This document shows, piece after piece, positions 35,766-43,112 of a DNA stretch of 64,000 nt. The translations under genes were made by a program, and so were the position numbers. Position 1 is the stretch's first letter, and each line of letters opens with the position of its first letter. A model generated the notes under the pieces. That model searched no databases. It saw nothing but the letters and a program-made list of their open reading frames with translations, and was not told the DNA's origin. This stretch comes from Streptomyces sp. WAC 01529 (GTDB lineage: Bacteria > Actinomycetota > Actinomycetes > Streptomycetales > Streptomycetaceae), in assembly GCF_003945545.1 (NCBI RefSeq), contig NZ_CP029617.1, positions 2,739,001 through 2,803,000 on the forward strand. Reading direction: 5' to 3'.

Positions 35766-36671
35766 ATGACGACCACGACTCTCGGCGTGCCGACGGCACC
35801 CGAACGCACCGCCCCGCTCCGGGGCCCCGCCGCCGCCCGCGCCCGCCGCAAGCGGATCCTGCACTGGATCGCCGTACACAGCGTGGCTCTCGCGATCGCA
35901 CTCCTGTTCATCCTGCCGTTCGTCTTCGTCTTCCTGACGTCGGTGATGAGCGACGAGCAGGCGATGAGCGGCGAGCTGTGGCCCGACTCCTGGAACTGGT
36001 CGAACTACAAGACGGTGTTCGACACGCCGGGCTTCCTGGAGTGGTGGCGCAACTCCCTGCTCTACGCCGGCCTCGGCACGCTCCTCACGGTCTGCTCGGC
36101 GGTCCCTGTGGCGTACGCGCTCGCCAAGTTCCGCTTCCGCGGGCGGCGCACCGCGATGCTCCTCGTCATCTCGACGATGATGCTGCCGCCGCAGGTCATC
36201 GTGGTCCCGATGTACCTGGTCTGGGCCCAGCAGCTGCATCTTTCGGGCACACTGTGGCCGCTGATCATCCCGATGGCGTTCGGCGACGCGTACTCGATCT
36301 TCCTCCTGCGGCAGTTCCTGCTGACCATCCCGAAGGAGTACATCGAGTCGGCGAAGGTCGACGGCTGCGGCGAGTTCCGTACGCTCGTCAAGATCGTCGT
36401 GCCGATGGCGAAGCCGGGCATCGCCGCCATCGCGCTCTTCCAGTTCTTCTACTGCTGGAACGACTACTTCGGGCCGCAGATCTACGCCGCCCAGAACCCC
36501 GGAGCCTGGACACTGAGCTATGGGCTCGAATCGTTCAAGAGCGCCCACAGCGTCAACTGGAACCTGACGATGGCCGCGACGCTGCTCGTGATGGCGCCGG
36601 TCATCCTCGTCTTCTTCTTCGCACAGAAGGCCTTCGTCGAAGGCGTCACCCTCACCGGAGTAAAGGGCTGA
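35766..36671 (+). CDS. Carbohydrate ABC transporter permease (MalG-type)
   Basis: This 301-residue protein has six membrane helices. The EAA loop reads EYIESAKVDGCGEFRTLVKI. It lies six bases downstream of the first permease gene and pairs with it to form the channel. The Ala/Arg-rich first 35 residues are cytoplasmic. Confidence 0.93.
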   Translation: MTTTTLGVPTAPERTAPLRGPAAARARRKRILHWIAVHSVALAIALLFILPFVFVFLTSVMSDEQAMSGELWPDSWNWSNYKTVFDTPGFLEWWRNSLLYAGLGTLLTVCSAVPVAYALAKFRFRGRRTAMLLVISTMMLPPQVIVVPMYLVWAQQLHLSGTLWPLIIPMAFGDAYSIFLLRQFLLTIPKEYIESAKVDGCGEFRTLVKIVVPMAKPGIAAIALFQFFYCWNDYFGPQIYAAQNPGAWTLSYGLESFKSAHSVNWNLTMAATLLVMAPVILVFFFAQKAFVEGVTLTGVKG

Positions 36672-36679
36672 GACACGCA

Positions 36680-37945
36680 ATGAAGCTCGCAGTGGTCGGC
36701 GGAGGGTCGACCTACACACCCGAACTCATCGACGGGTTCGCCCGGTTGAGGGACGCCCTGCCGATCGAGGAGCTGGTCCTCGTCGACCCGGCCGCCGACC
36801 GCCTGGAGCTGGTGGGCGGCCTCGCGCGGCGCATCTTCGCCAAGCAGGGCCACCCGGGCCGCGTCGTCACCACCTCCGACGTGGACGCGGGCGTCGCGGA
36901 CGCCGACGCGGTCCTGCTGCAACTGCGCGTCGGCGGGCAGGCGGCCCGGCAGCAGGACGAGACATGGCCGCTGGAGTGCGGTTGCGTCGGCCAGGAGACG
37001 ACCGGCGCGGGCGGCCTCGCGAAGGCGCTGCGCACGGTCCCGGTCGTCCTGGACATCGCCGAGCGCGTACGGCGCACCAACCCGGACGCCTGGATCATCG
37101 ACTTCACCAACCCGGTCGGCATCGTCACGCGGGCGCTGCTCCAGGCCGGGCACAAGGCCGTCGGGCTGTGCAACGTGGCGATCGGCTTCCAGCGCAAGTT
37201 CGCGAAGCTGCTCGACGTCGCGCCCGGCGAGGTGCACCTCGACCACGTGGGGCTCAACCACCTGACGTGGGAGACGGGCGTACGCCTCGGGGGCCCGGGC
37301 GGCGCCGACGTGCTGCCCCGGCTTCTGGAGCGGCACGGGGACGCCGTCGCCGAGGACCTGCACATGCCCCGCGAGATCGTCGACCGGCTCGGCGTCGTCC
37401 CCTCGTACTACCTGCGCTACTACTACCAGCACGACGCGGTCGTCGACGAGCTGCGGACCAAGCCCTCACGCGCCGCCGAAGTGGCCGCGATGGAGCGGGA
37501 GTTGCTGGAGATGTACGGCGACCCGGCGCTCGACGAGAAGCCGGAGCTGCTCGCCAGGCGCGGCGGCGCCTTCTACTCGGAGGCGGCCGTGGACCTGGCC
37601 GCCTCCCTGCTCGGCAACGGCGGGAGCCCCTACCAGGTGGTCAACACCGTCAACAACGGCACGCTGCCGTTCCTCCCCGACGACGCGGTCATCGAGGTGC
37701 AGGCCACCGTGGACGGCTCGGGCGCCAAGCCGCTGTCCGTGCCCGCCCTCGACCCGCTGTTCTCCGGGCTGATCGCGCACGTCACCGCCTACGAGGACCT
37801 GGCGCTGGAGGCGGCCCTGCACGGCGGCCGCGACCGCGTCTTCAAGGCGCTGCTCGCCCACCCCCTGGTCGGCCAGTACGCGCACGCCGAAGCGCTCACC
37901 GAGCGCCTCATCGCGCACAACCGGGAGCACCTGGCGTGGGCGTAG
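36680..37945 (+). CDS. Glycoside hydrolase family 4, 6-phospho-beta-glucosidase-like
   Basis: GH4 enzymes cleave glycosides by an NAD- and Mn-dependent redox mechanism. This 421-residue member has the NAD motif VGGGSTYTPELI at the N-terminus. The metal and catalytic positions are C164 (GLCNVAIGF) and H194 (GLNHLTW), and VGQETTGAGG is typical of the phospho-beta-glucosidase branch. It would act in the cytoplasm on the imported sugar. A phosphorylated substrate is expected for this branch although import is by an ABC system, so the adjacent kinase may supply the phosphate. It lies eight bases after the permease gene. Confidence 0.9.
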   Translation: MKLAVVGGGSTYTPELIDGFARLRDALPIEELVLVDPAADRLELVGGLARRIFAKQGHPGRVVTTSDVDAGVADADAVLLQLRVGGQAARQQDETWPLECGCVGQETTGAGGLAKALRTVPVVLDIAERVRRTNPDAWIIDFTNPVGIVTRALLQAGHKAVGLCNVAIGFQRKFAKLLDVAPGEVHLDHVGLNHLTWETGVRLGGPGGADVLPRLLERHGDAVAEDLHMPREIVDRLGVVPSYYLRYYYQHDAVVDELRTKPSRAAEVAAMERELLEMYGDPALDEKPELLARRGGAFYSEAAVDLAASLLGNGGSPYQVVNTVNNGTLPFLPDDAVIEVQATVDGSGAKPLSVPALDPLFSGLIAHVTAYEDLALEAALHGGRDRVFKALLAHPLVGQYAHAEALTERLIAHNREHLAWA

Positions 37946-38931
37946 GCACGAGCGTGCTCGCGATCGACGCGGGCAACAGCAAGACCGACGTCGCGGTGGT
38001 CGCCGACGGCGGGCGGATCGTCGGCGCGGCCCGCGGCGGCGGATTCCAGCCGCCCAGGGTCGGCGTCGAACCGGCGGTGGACGTGCTCGCGGACGCGGTG
38101 ACGCGGGCGCTCGCCGAGGCGGGCGCCGACTCCGTGGGCCATGTGTCGGCGTGCCTGGCCAACGCCGATCTGCCGGTGGAGGAACGGCAGTTGGCGCAAG
38201 CGCTGCGGCGGCGCGGCTGGGGCGCTTCCGTCGAGGTGCGCAACGACACCTTCGCCGTGCTGCGCGCCGGGCTCCTGGAGGACGCGGAGCCGCGGGGCGT
38301 GGCCGTGGTGTGCGGGGCGGGCATCAACTGCGTGGGCATGGTGCCGGACGGCCGTACCGCCCGCTTCCCGGCGATCGGCCGGATCTCCGGCGACTGGGGC
38401 GGGGGCGGCGGCCTCGCCGAGGAGGCGCTGTGGCACGCGGCGCGGGCCGAGGACGGCCGGGGCGAGCCGACCGCGCTGCGCGAGACGCTTCCGGCGCACT
38501 TCGGCCTGGCGTCCATGTACGCGCTGATCGAGGCCCTGCACCTGGGGCGCGTCACCCTGGCCCGGCGGCACGAGTTGACGCCGGTGCTCTTCGCCACCGC
38601 CGCCGCGGGGGACGCGGTGGCGCGCGCCCTGGTGGACCGGATGGCGGACGAGGTCGTCGCCATGTCGACCGTGGCCCTGGACCGTCTCGGCCTGCTCGGC
38701 GAGGAGGTCCCGGTCGTGCTCGGCGGCAGCGTCCTCGCCGCCCGGCACCCCCAACTGGACGACCGTATCCGCCTGTTGCTCGCCGAGCGGGCCCCCAAGG
38801 CGGAACCCCTGGTGGTCACCGCCCGCCCCGTCCTCGGCGCGGCACTGCTCGGCCTCGACCAGGTGGGCGCCCCCGCCGCGGTGCACGCGCGCGTGCGGGC
38901 GCATTACGAGGGCGGCGCGCACCCGCGCTGA
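37936..38931 (+). CDS. BadF/BcrA-type sugar kinase (N-acetylglucosamine-kinase-like)
   Basis: This 331-residue ASKHA-fold kinase has phosphate-1 motif AIDAGNSKTD at about residues 9-18, CGAGINCVG as the adenosine-side glycine loop, and RISGDWGGGGGLAEEA, the signature of the GlcNAc kinase/BadF family. The GTG at 37936 has GGAG at the right distance and overlaps the end of the GH4 gene by ten bases. A second GTG at 37954 is possible. It probably phosphorylates the sugar, or the disaccharide, handled by the GH4 enzyme. Confidence 0.85.
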   Translation: MGVGTSVLAIDAGNSKTDVAVVADGGRIVGAARGGGFQPPRVGVEPAVDVLADAVTRALAEAGADSVGHVSACLANADLPVEERQLAQALRRRGWGASVEVRNDTFAVLRAGLLEDAEPRGVAVVCGAGINCVGMVPDGRTARFPAIGRISGDWGGGGGLAEEALWHAARAEDGRGEPTALRETLPAHFGLASMYALIEALHLGRVTLARRHELTPVLFATAAAGDAVARALVDRMADEVVAMSTVALDRLGLLGEEVPVVLGGSVLAARHPQLDDRIRLLLAERAPKAEPLVVTARPVLGAALLGLDQVGAPAAVHARVRAHYEGGAHPR

Positions 38932-39182
38932 CGCGCCCCCGCTCGTGCGGCCCCCGCCGGTGTCGCCCCGCCCGTGCCGCGCACGCGCTGTGCGCGCGGG
39001 CGAGCGGGCGGGAACCGAAGGGCCGTCAATCTCGTGTTCAAGAAGAGGGATCCGCGCAAGATCGAGACAAGACCTGTGCGGATGTCAGTCCCTGGCGCAA
39101 TACTTGCGGCCGTGTGTACTTCGTCCCGCGCCGCGACGCGCGTCGGGCGGAGGTGACCGTCCGACGACCAGGTGACCGTCCG

Positions 39183-40718
39183 ATGACCGAGGGGGAGGTC
39201 GAGGCCCAGGTGACATATCCGCCGAACGGCAGCGCCGCGCCGCCGGGCCCACCGGGCCCACCCGGCCCGCCCGGGCACGCCCCGGGGCAGGCCGCGCCGA
39301 CGATGCCCACCGTCCCACCGCAGGCCCCGGGCGCCCCGCCCGCCGTGCGGCAGCCCCCCGGGACGCCCGCCGCCCCGCGCCGCACCGCCTGGGCCGAGGG
39401 CACCGACCGGCTGCGCGCCGCCGCGACCACCGAGCCGGGCAGGCTGCGGATCATCGGCGCCGTCCTCGCCCTGCTCGTCGTCGCGTTCGGCGCGGTCACC
39501 ACCTGGCAGATGACGGCCCGTTCGGCCGCCGCGGACGACGTGCTCCACCGCAGCCAGCCGCTGAGCGCCGACGCCGCGGCCATCTACCGCTCGCTCGCGG
39601 ACGCCAACACCGCGGCGTCCAGCGGCTTCCTGGCGGGCGGCCAGGAGCCCGCGGCCGTCCGCCACCGCTACGAACGCGACATCGAGCGGGCCTCGCAGAA
39701 GCTCGCCACGGCGGCGTCGAACGCGGGCTCGGACTCCTCGTCGGCCGCCGCCGTCGGCAAGCTGAACAAGCTGCTGCCCCAGTACACCGGGCTGATCGAG
39801 CGCGCCCGTGCGAACAACCGCCAGGGCCTGCCGCTCGGCGGCGCCTATCTGCGCTACGCCAACGACAAGATGCAGACGCAGATGCTCCCGGCCGCCGAGA
39901 AGCTCTACAAGGCGGAGAACGAACGGCTCGGCTCCGACTACGGCAACGCCAAGCCCTACCCCTGGGCCGCCATCGCCCTCGGCGTCCTCGCGCTCGCCGC
40001 CCTCGCCTGGGCCCAGCGCCGCAACTACCGCCGCACCAACCGGGTGTTCAACCCCGGCCTGCTCGCCGCGACCGCCGCCACGACCGTCGTCCTGCTGTGG
40101 CTCGTCGCGGGCCACACCTTCGCCCGCTCGGGGCTCAACGAGTCGTACGACGACGGGGTCCGTTCCCTGAACGTCCTCAACGACGCCCGCATCAGCTCCC
40201 TGAAGGCCCGGGGCAACGAGAACCTGACGCTGGTCAGCCGCGGCGCGGAGACCACCGAGGTGAAGGGCGAGGCCGAGGACAAGTTCGACGTCTCCTACCG
40301 CGCGCTGATGAAGCGGCTCGGCGACGCGGACAGCGGGCTGCTCGGCAAGGCGGTCGACCTGGCCGACGACACCGACGGCGAGCGGCCGGTCAAGCAGGCG
40401 GTGGCGAACGTGGGCGTCTGGCAGGAGCGCCACAAGGCGGCCCGCTCCAGCGACGACTCGGGCGACTATCAGGGGGCACTCGACAGGGTCATCGGCGACA
40501 AGGACGACAAGAGCGTCAAGCCGACCGTCGAGTGCTTCGACAATGTGGACGCCGCCCTGGACCGGGCCCTGGCGCACGAACAGCGCGAGTTCCAGCGGGC
40601 CGCCGAGGACGGCAGGGGCGCCATGAGCGGGCTGCCGGTCGGCGCCGCCGTGCTCGCGGTCCTCGCCGCGGCGGGCGCCGTGCTCGGCATCGGCCGCAGG
40701 CTTTCGGAGTACCGGTGA
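39183..40718 (+). CDS. glnX: GlnX-like four-helix membrane sensor protein
   Basis: This 511-residue protein has a Pro-rich cytoplasmic start (GPPGPPGPPG), a membrane helix at about residues 90-112, and a long outside helical domain. Helices at about 261-278 and 293-314, a second outside helical domain, and a last helix near 483-505 follow. Four membrane helices with two external domains match mycobacterial GlnX, which relays amino-acid binding by GlnH to the kinase PknG. Gene order here (this gene, a GlnH-like protein, then pknG two genes on) supports that. The ATG at 39183 is chosen; an in-frame GTG lies upstream. The stop overlaps the next start by one base. Confidence 0.8.
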   Translation: MTEGEVEAQVTYPPNGSAAPPGPPGPPGPPGHAPGQAAPTMPTVPPQAPGAPPAVRQPPGTPAAPRRTAWAEGTDRLRAAATTEPGRLRIIGAVLALLVVAFGAVTTWQMTARSAAADDVLHRSQPLSADAAAIYRSLADANTAASSGFLAGGQEPAAVRHRYERDIERASQKLATAASNAGSDSSSAAAVGKLNKLLPQYTGLIERARANNRQGLPLGGAYLRYANDKMQTQMLPAAEKLYKAENERLGSDYGNAKPYPWAAIALGVLALAALAWAQRRNYRRTNRVFNPGLLAATAATTVVLLWLVAGHTFARSGLNESYDDGVRSLNVLNDARISSLKARGNENLTLVSRGAETTEVKGEAEDKFDVSYRALMKRLGDADSGLLGKAVDLADDTDGERPVKQAVANVGVWQERHKAARSSDDSGDYQGALDRVIGDKDDKSVKPTVECFDNVDAALDRALAHEQREFQRAAEDGRGAMSGLPVGAAVLAVLAAAGAVLGIGRRLSEYR

Positions 40719-41740
40719 TGGGGTCAGAGGTGGAAGGGGGCGCGCAGACGATGCGTACACGACGTGGCACGGTCAGGCTGCGCGGCTGGGGCGGGGTCGG
40801 CGCGATGGGGCTCGCCTGCGCCCTGGCGGGGACGCTCGTCCTGGCGCTGCCCCACAAGGGCGCCGGCGGGGCGAAGGACCACGGCTCCGGCGTCACGGTC
40901 GCCGCGCCCTCGCGGGCGGACGCCGACGACTGCAACGACCGGAGCCCGCGCCCGTCCGCCAAGGACGGCCCGGCCATCGACGCCATCAAGAACCGCGAGG
41001 TCAAGAAGTTGATCGTCGGCGTCGACCAGAACAGCTACCGCTGGGGCTACCGCGACCCGAACAAGCCGGGCGGCGAACTGGAAGGCTTCGACATCGACCT
41101 CGCGCGGGAGATCGCCGAGGAGATCTTCGGCGACCGCGACGCCATCGTCTTCCGCGCCATACCGACCAACCAGCGCATCCCGGCGATCAAGAGCGGCCAG
41201 GTCGACATGGTCGTACGCACCATGACGGTCAACTGCGAGCGGCTGAAGGACGTCGACTTCTCGACCGGGTACTTCGAGACGGGCCAGCAGGTGCTCGCCC
41301 CGAAGAAGTCCGACATCACGGGCTACGACGGTTCACTCAAGGGCAAGAAGGTCTGCTCGGCGGCGGGCTCCATCGCCCTGGAGGAGCTGGAGAAGAAGAG
41401 CTTCGGCGCCGACATCTCCACCACCGTGCCCAACCAGCTCGACTGCCTCGTGCGGCTCCAGCTCGGCGAGGTGGACGCCGTGGTGACCGACAGCGCGCTC
41501 GCCGCGAGCCAGGCCGCGCAGGACCCGACGGTCGAGCTGAAGGGCGAGGAGCCGTTCACCACGGAGCACTACGGCGTGGCGATGAAGAAGGGCTCGGACG
41601 ACCTGGTCCGCCGGGTCAACAAGGTCCTCGACGACTACCGCGAGGACAAGAAGGACGGCTGGCGGAAGTCGTACGACAAGTGGCTCAAGAGCGGCCTCGG
41701 CGAGGTCCCTGGCCCGCCGGAGCCGGAGTACCGCGACTGA
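40718..41740 (+). CDS. glnH: GlnH-like amino-acid-binding protein
   Basis: This 340-residue family 3 solute-binding protein matches glutamate/aspartate binders (LIVGVDQNSYRWGYRDP, LEGFDIDLAREIAEEIFG, GQVDMVVRTMTVN). The N-terminus is membrane-inserting (GAMGLACALAGTLVLALP), but the lipobox is poor, so it may be an uncleaved anchor rather than a lipoprotein. In mycobacteria GlnH binds Asp/Glu and signals through GlnX to PknG. There is no transport permease here, which supports a sensing role. The ATG at 40718 overlaps the glnX stop codon. A second start at 40751 follows GGAAGGGGG and would remove 11 residues. Confidence 0.85.
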   Translation: MGSEVEGGAQTMRTRRGTVRLRGWGGVGAMGLACALAGTLVLALPHKGAGGAKDHGSGVTVAAPSRADADDCNDRSPRPSAKDGPAIDAIKNREVKKLIVGVDQNSYRWGYRDPNKPGGELEGFDIDLAREIAEEIFGDRDAIVFRAIPTNQRIPAIKSGQVDMVVRTMTVNCERLKDVDFSTGYFETGQQVLAPKKSDITGYDGSLKGKKVCSAAGSIALEELEKKSFGADISTTVPNQLDCLVRLQLGEVDAVVTDSALAASQAAQDPTVELKGEEPFTTEHYGVAMKKGSDDLVRRVNKVLDDYREDKKDGWRKSYDKWLKSGLGEVPGPPEPEYRD

Positions 41741-41792
41741 CCGGCCTAATACCACTGAAGTGTTGCGGCAACGCAGAGCGGAGAGGTGATCG

Positions 41793-43112
41793 ATGAGCGG
41801 CACGGGACCCCCCGGTCCGGTGATGGACCGGGATGAGGTGGACCGTGCGCTGGCGCGGCTCGACGCCGAGCACGAGGCGATCGAGACCTCGCTCCTCGCT
41901 CTCCAGGACCACGCGGGACGCCGCCTCCTGGAAGGCGCCGCGCTCACCGGCGTCACCGAGGAGCGCTGGGCGGCCACCGAGCAGCGGATCACCCTGCTCT
42001 GGGCCTACTTCGACGCGTACGCCGGTGCCCTGAACGCCGCCCGCGAGGTGCGCGCCCGCAGGCGCTGGCCCAGCCGCGAGGACCTGGTCGAGCTGACGGA
42101 GCTGCTGCGCGGCGAGTCCGTGACCGTCGCGGGCGGCTCCGGGGCCGGCCCCGACCCGTCGAGCACCGGCCCCGCCAGACTCAGCGAGCGCTTCACGCTC
42201 CAGGAGCTGGTGAGCCGCATGAACGACCTGTACGCGCGCTCCCTGGACATGGTCGTCGCCGCCGACGCCGTCTGGTCGGCGCTGCCCGCCCGCATCGACC
42301 TGCTCGCCGCCGAGCTGGCCCGCACCCGCCACCTCGCGCACTCCGTGGGCGTACGCCCCGGTGAGCACCCCGCGGGCGACGACCTGGAGCGCATCACGAG
42401 CGCCCTGACCGCCCTGCGCGAGCAGGTGATCAGCGACCCGCTCGCCTTCTGGCAGCGCGCGGAGGGCAGTTCGGCGCCGGGCGGCGGCCGCGCGCACACC
42501 GACCGGTACGACCGTGAGGCGCGCGCCCTGGAGGAGGTGCGCCGCGAGATCGAGGCGGTGCTCACCGTCCGCCAGGACGCGGAGGCCCGCCTCGGCAGGC
42601 TCCGTGACGTGCTCTCCCGAGCGGACCGCACCCTCGCGGAGGCCCGCAGCGCCCGCGGCGAGGTCCTCGCGAAGATCGCCGCATCCGAGGTGCCCGCGGT
42701 CAGCGGCCCCTCGACCGCCCTCCAGGAGCAGCTGGCGATGGCCTCCGACTACCGCAGGCACGCCCAGTGGCACCGCCTCTCGCCGCTCCTGGAGTCCCTT
42801 GAGGAGAAGGCCGAGGACGAACTGCTGCGCGCCCGCGAGTCGTTGACCGCCGTCACGGCTCCGCTGGCGGTCCGCGCGGAGCTGCGCGGCCGCCTGGACG
42901 CGTACAAGGCGAAGGTCGCCCGGCTCGGCCACGCCGAGGACCCGCTCCTGATCGAGCGGTACGACGCGGCGCGCCGCATGCTGTGGAGCGCGCCCTGCGA
43001 TCTGCGCGTGGCCGAGCAGGCGGTGCTGCGCTATCAGCAGGCGGTCACCGAGGTGCTGGCACCGAGGGTCCCGCAGCAGGGCGGGACCGCCGACCGGAGG
43101 GGGGACGCGTGA
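41793..43112 (+). CDS. Helical protein of unknown function in the PknG module
   Basis: This 439-residue soluble protein is almost entirely helical, with likely coiled-coil segments (EARALEEVRREIEAVLTVRQ; LLESLEEKAEDELLRARESL). It has no signal peptide, membrane segment or recognisable catalytic motif. Its stop codon overlaps the pknG GTG (GTGA), so the two are translationally coupled and probably made in fixed proportion. An adaptor or scaffold for the kinase is plausible from context alone. The ATG at 41793 follows GAGAGG. Confidence 0.75.
   Translation: MSGTGPPGPVMDRDEVDRALARLDAEHEAIETSLLALQDHAGRRLLEGAALTGVTEERWAATEQRITLLWAYFDAYAGALNAAREVRARRRWPSREDLVELTELLRGESVTVAGGSGAGPDPSSTGPARLSERFTLQELVSRMNDLYARSLDMVVAADAVWSALPARIDLLAAELARTRHLAHSVGVRPGEHPAGDDLERITSALTALREQVISDPLAFWQRAEGSSAPGGGRAHTDRYDREARALEEVRREIEAVLTVRQDAEARLGRLRDVLSRADRTLAEARSARGEVLAKIAASEVPAVSGPSTALQEQLAMASDYRRHAQWHRLSPLLESLEEKAEDELLRARESLTAVTAPLAVRAELRGRLDAYKAKVARLGHAEDPLLIERYDAARRMLWSAPCDLRVAEQAVLRYQQAVTEVLAPRVPQQGGTADRRGDA

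Noticed and set aside
36680..38931. Operon as a PTS sugar system
   Set aside because: No EII or HPr components are present. The transporter is a binding protein with two ABC permeases.
40718..41740. GlnH-like protein as part of an amino-acid ABC transporter
   Set aside because: No permease or ATPase gene is adjacent, while a GlnX-like sensor and pknG are, so a sensing role fits better.
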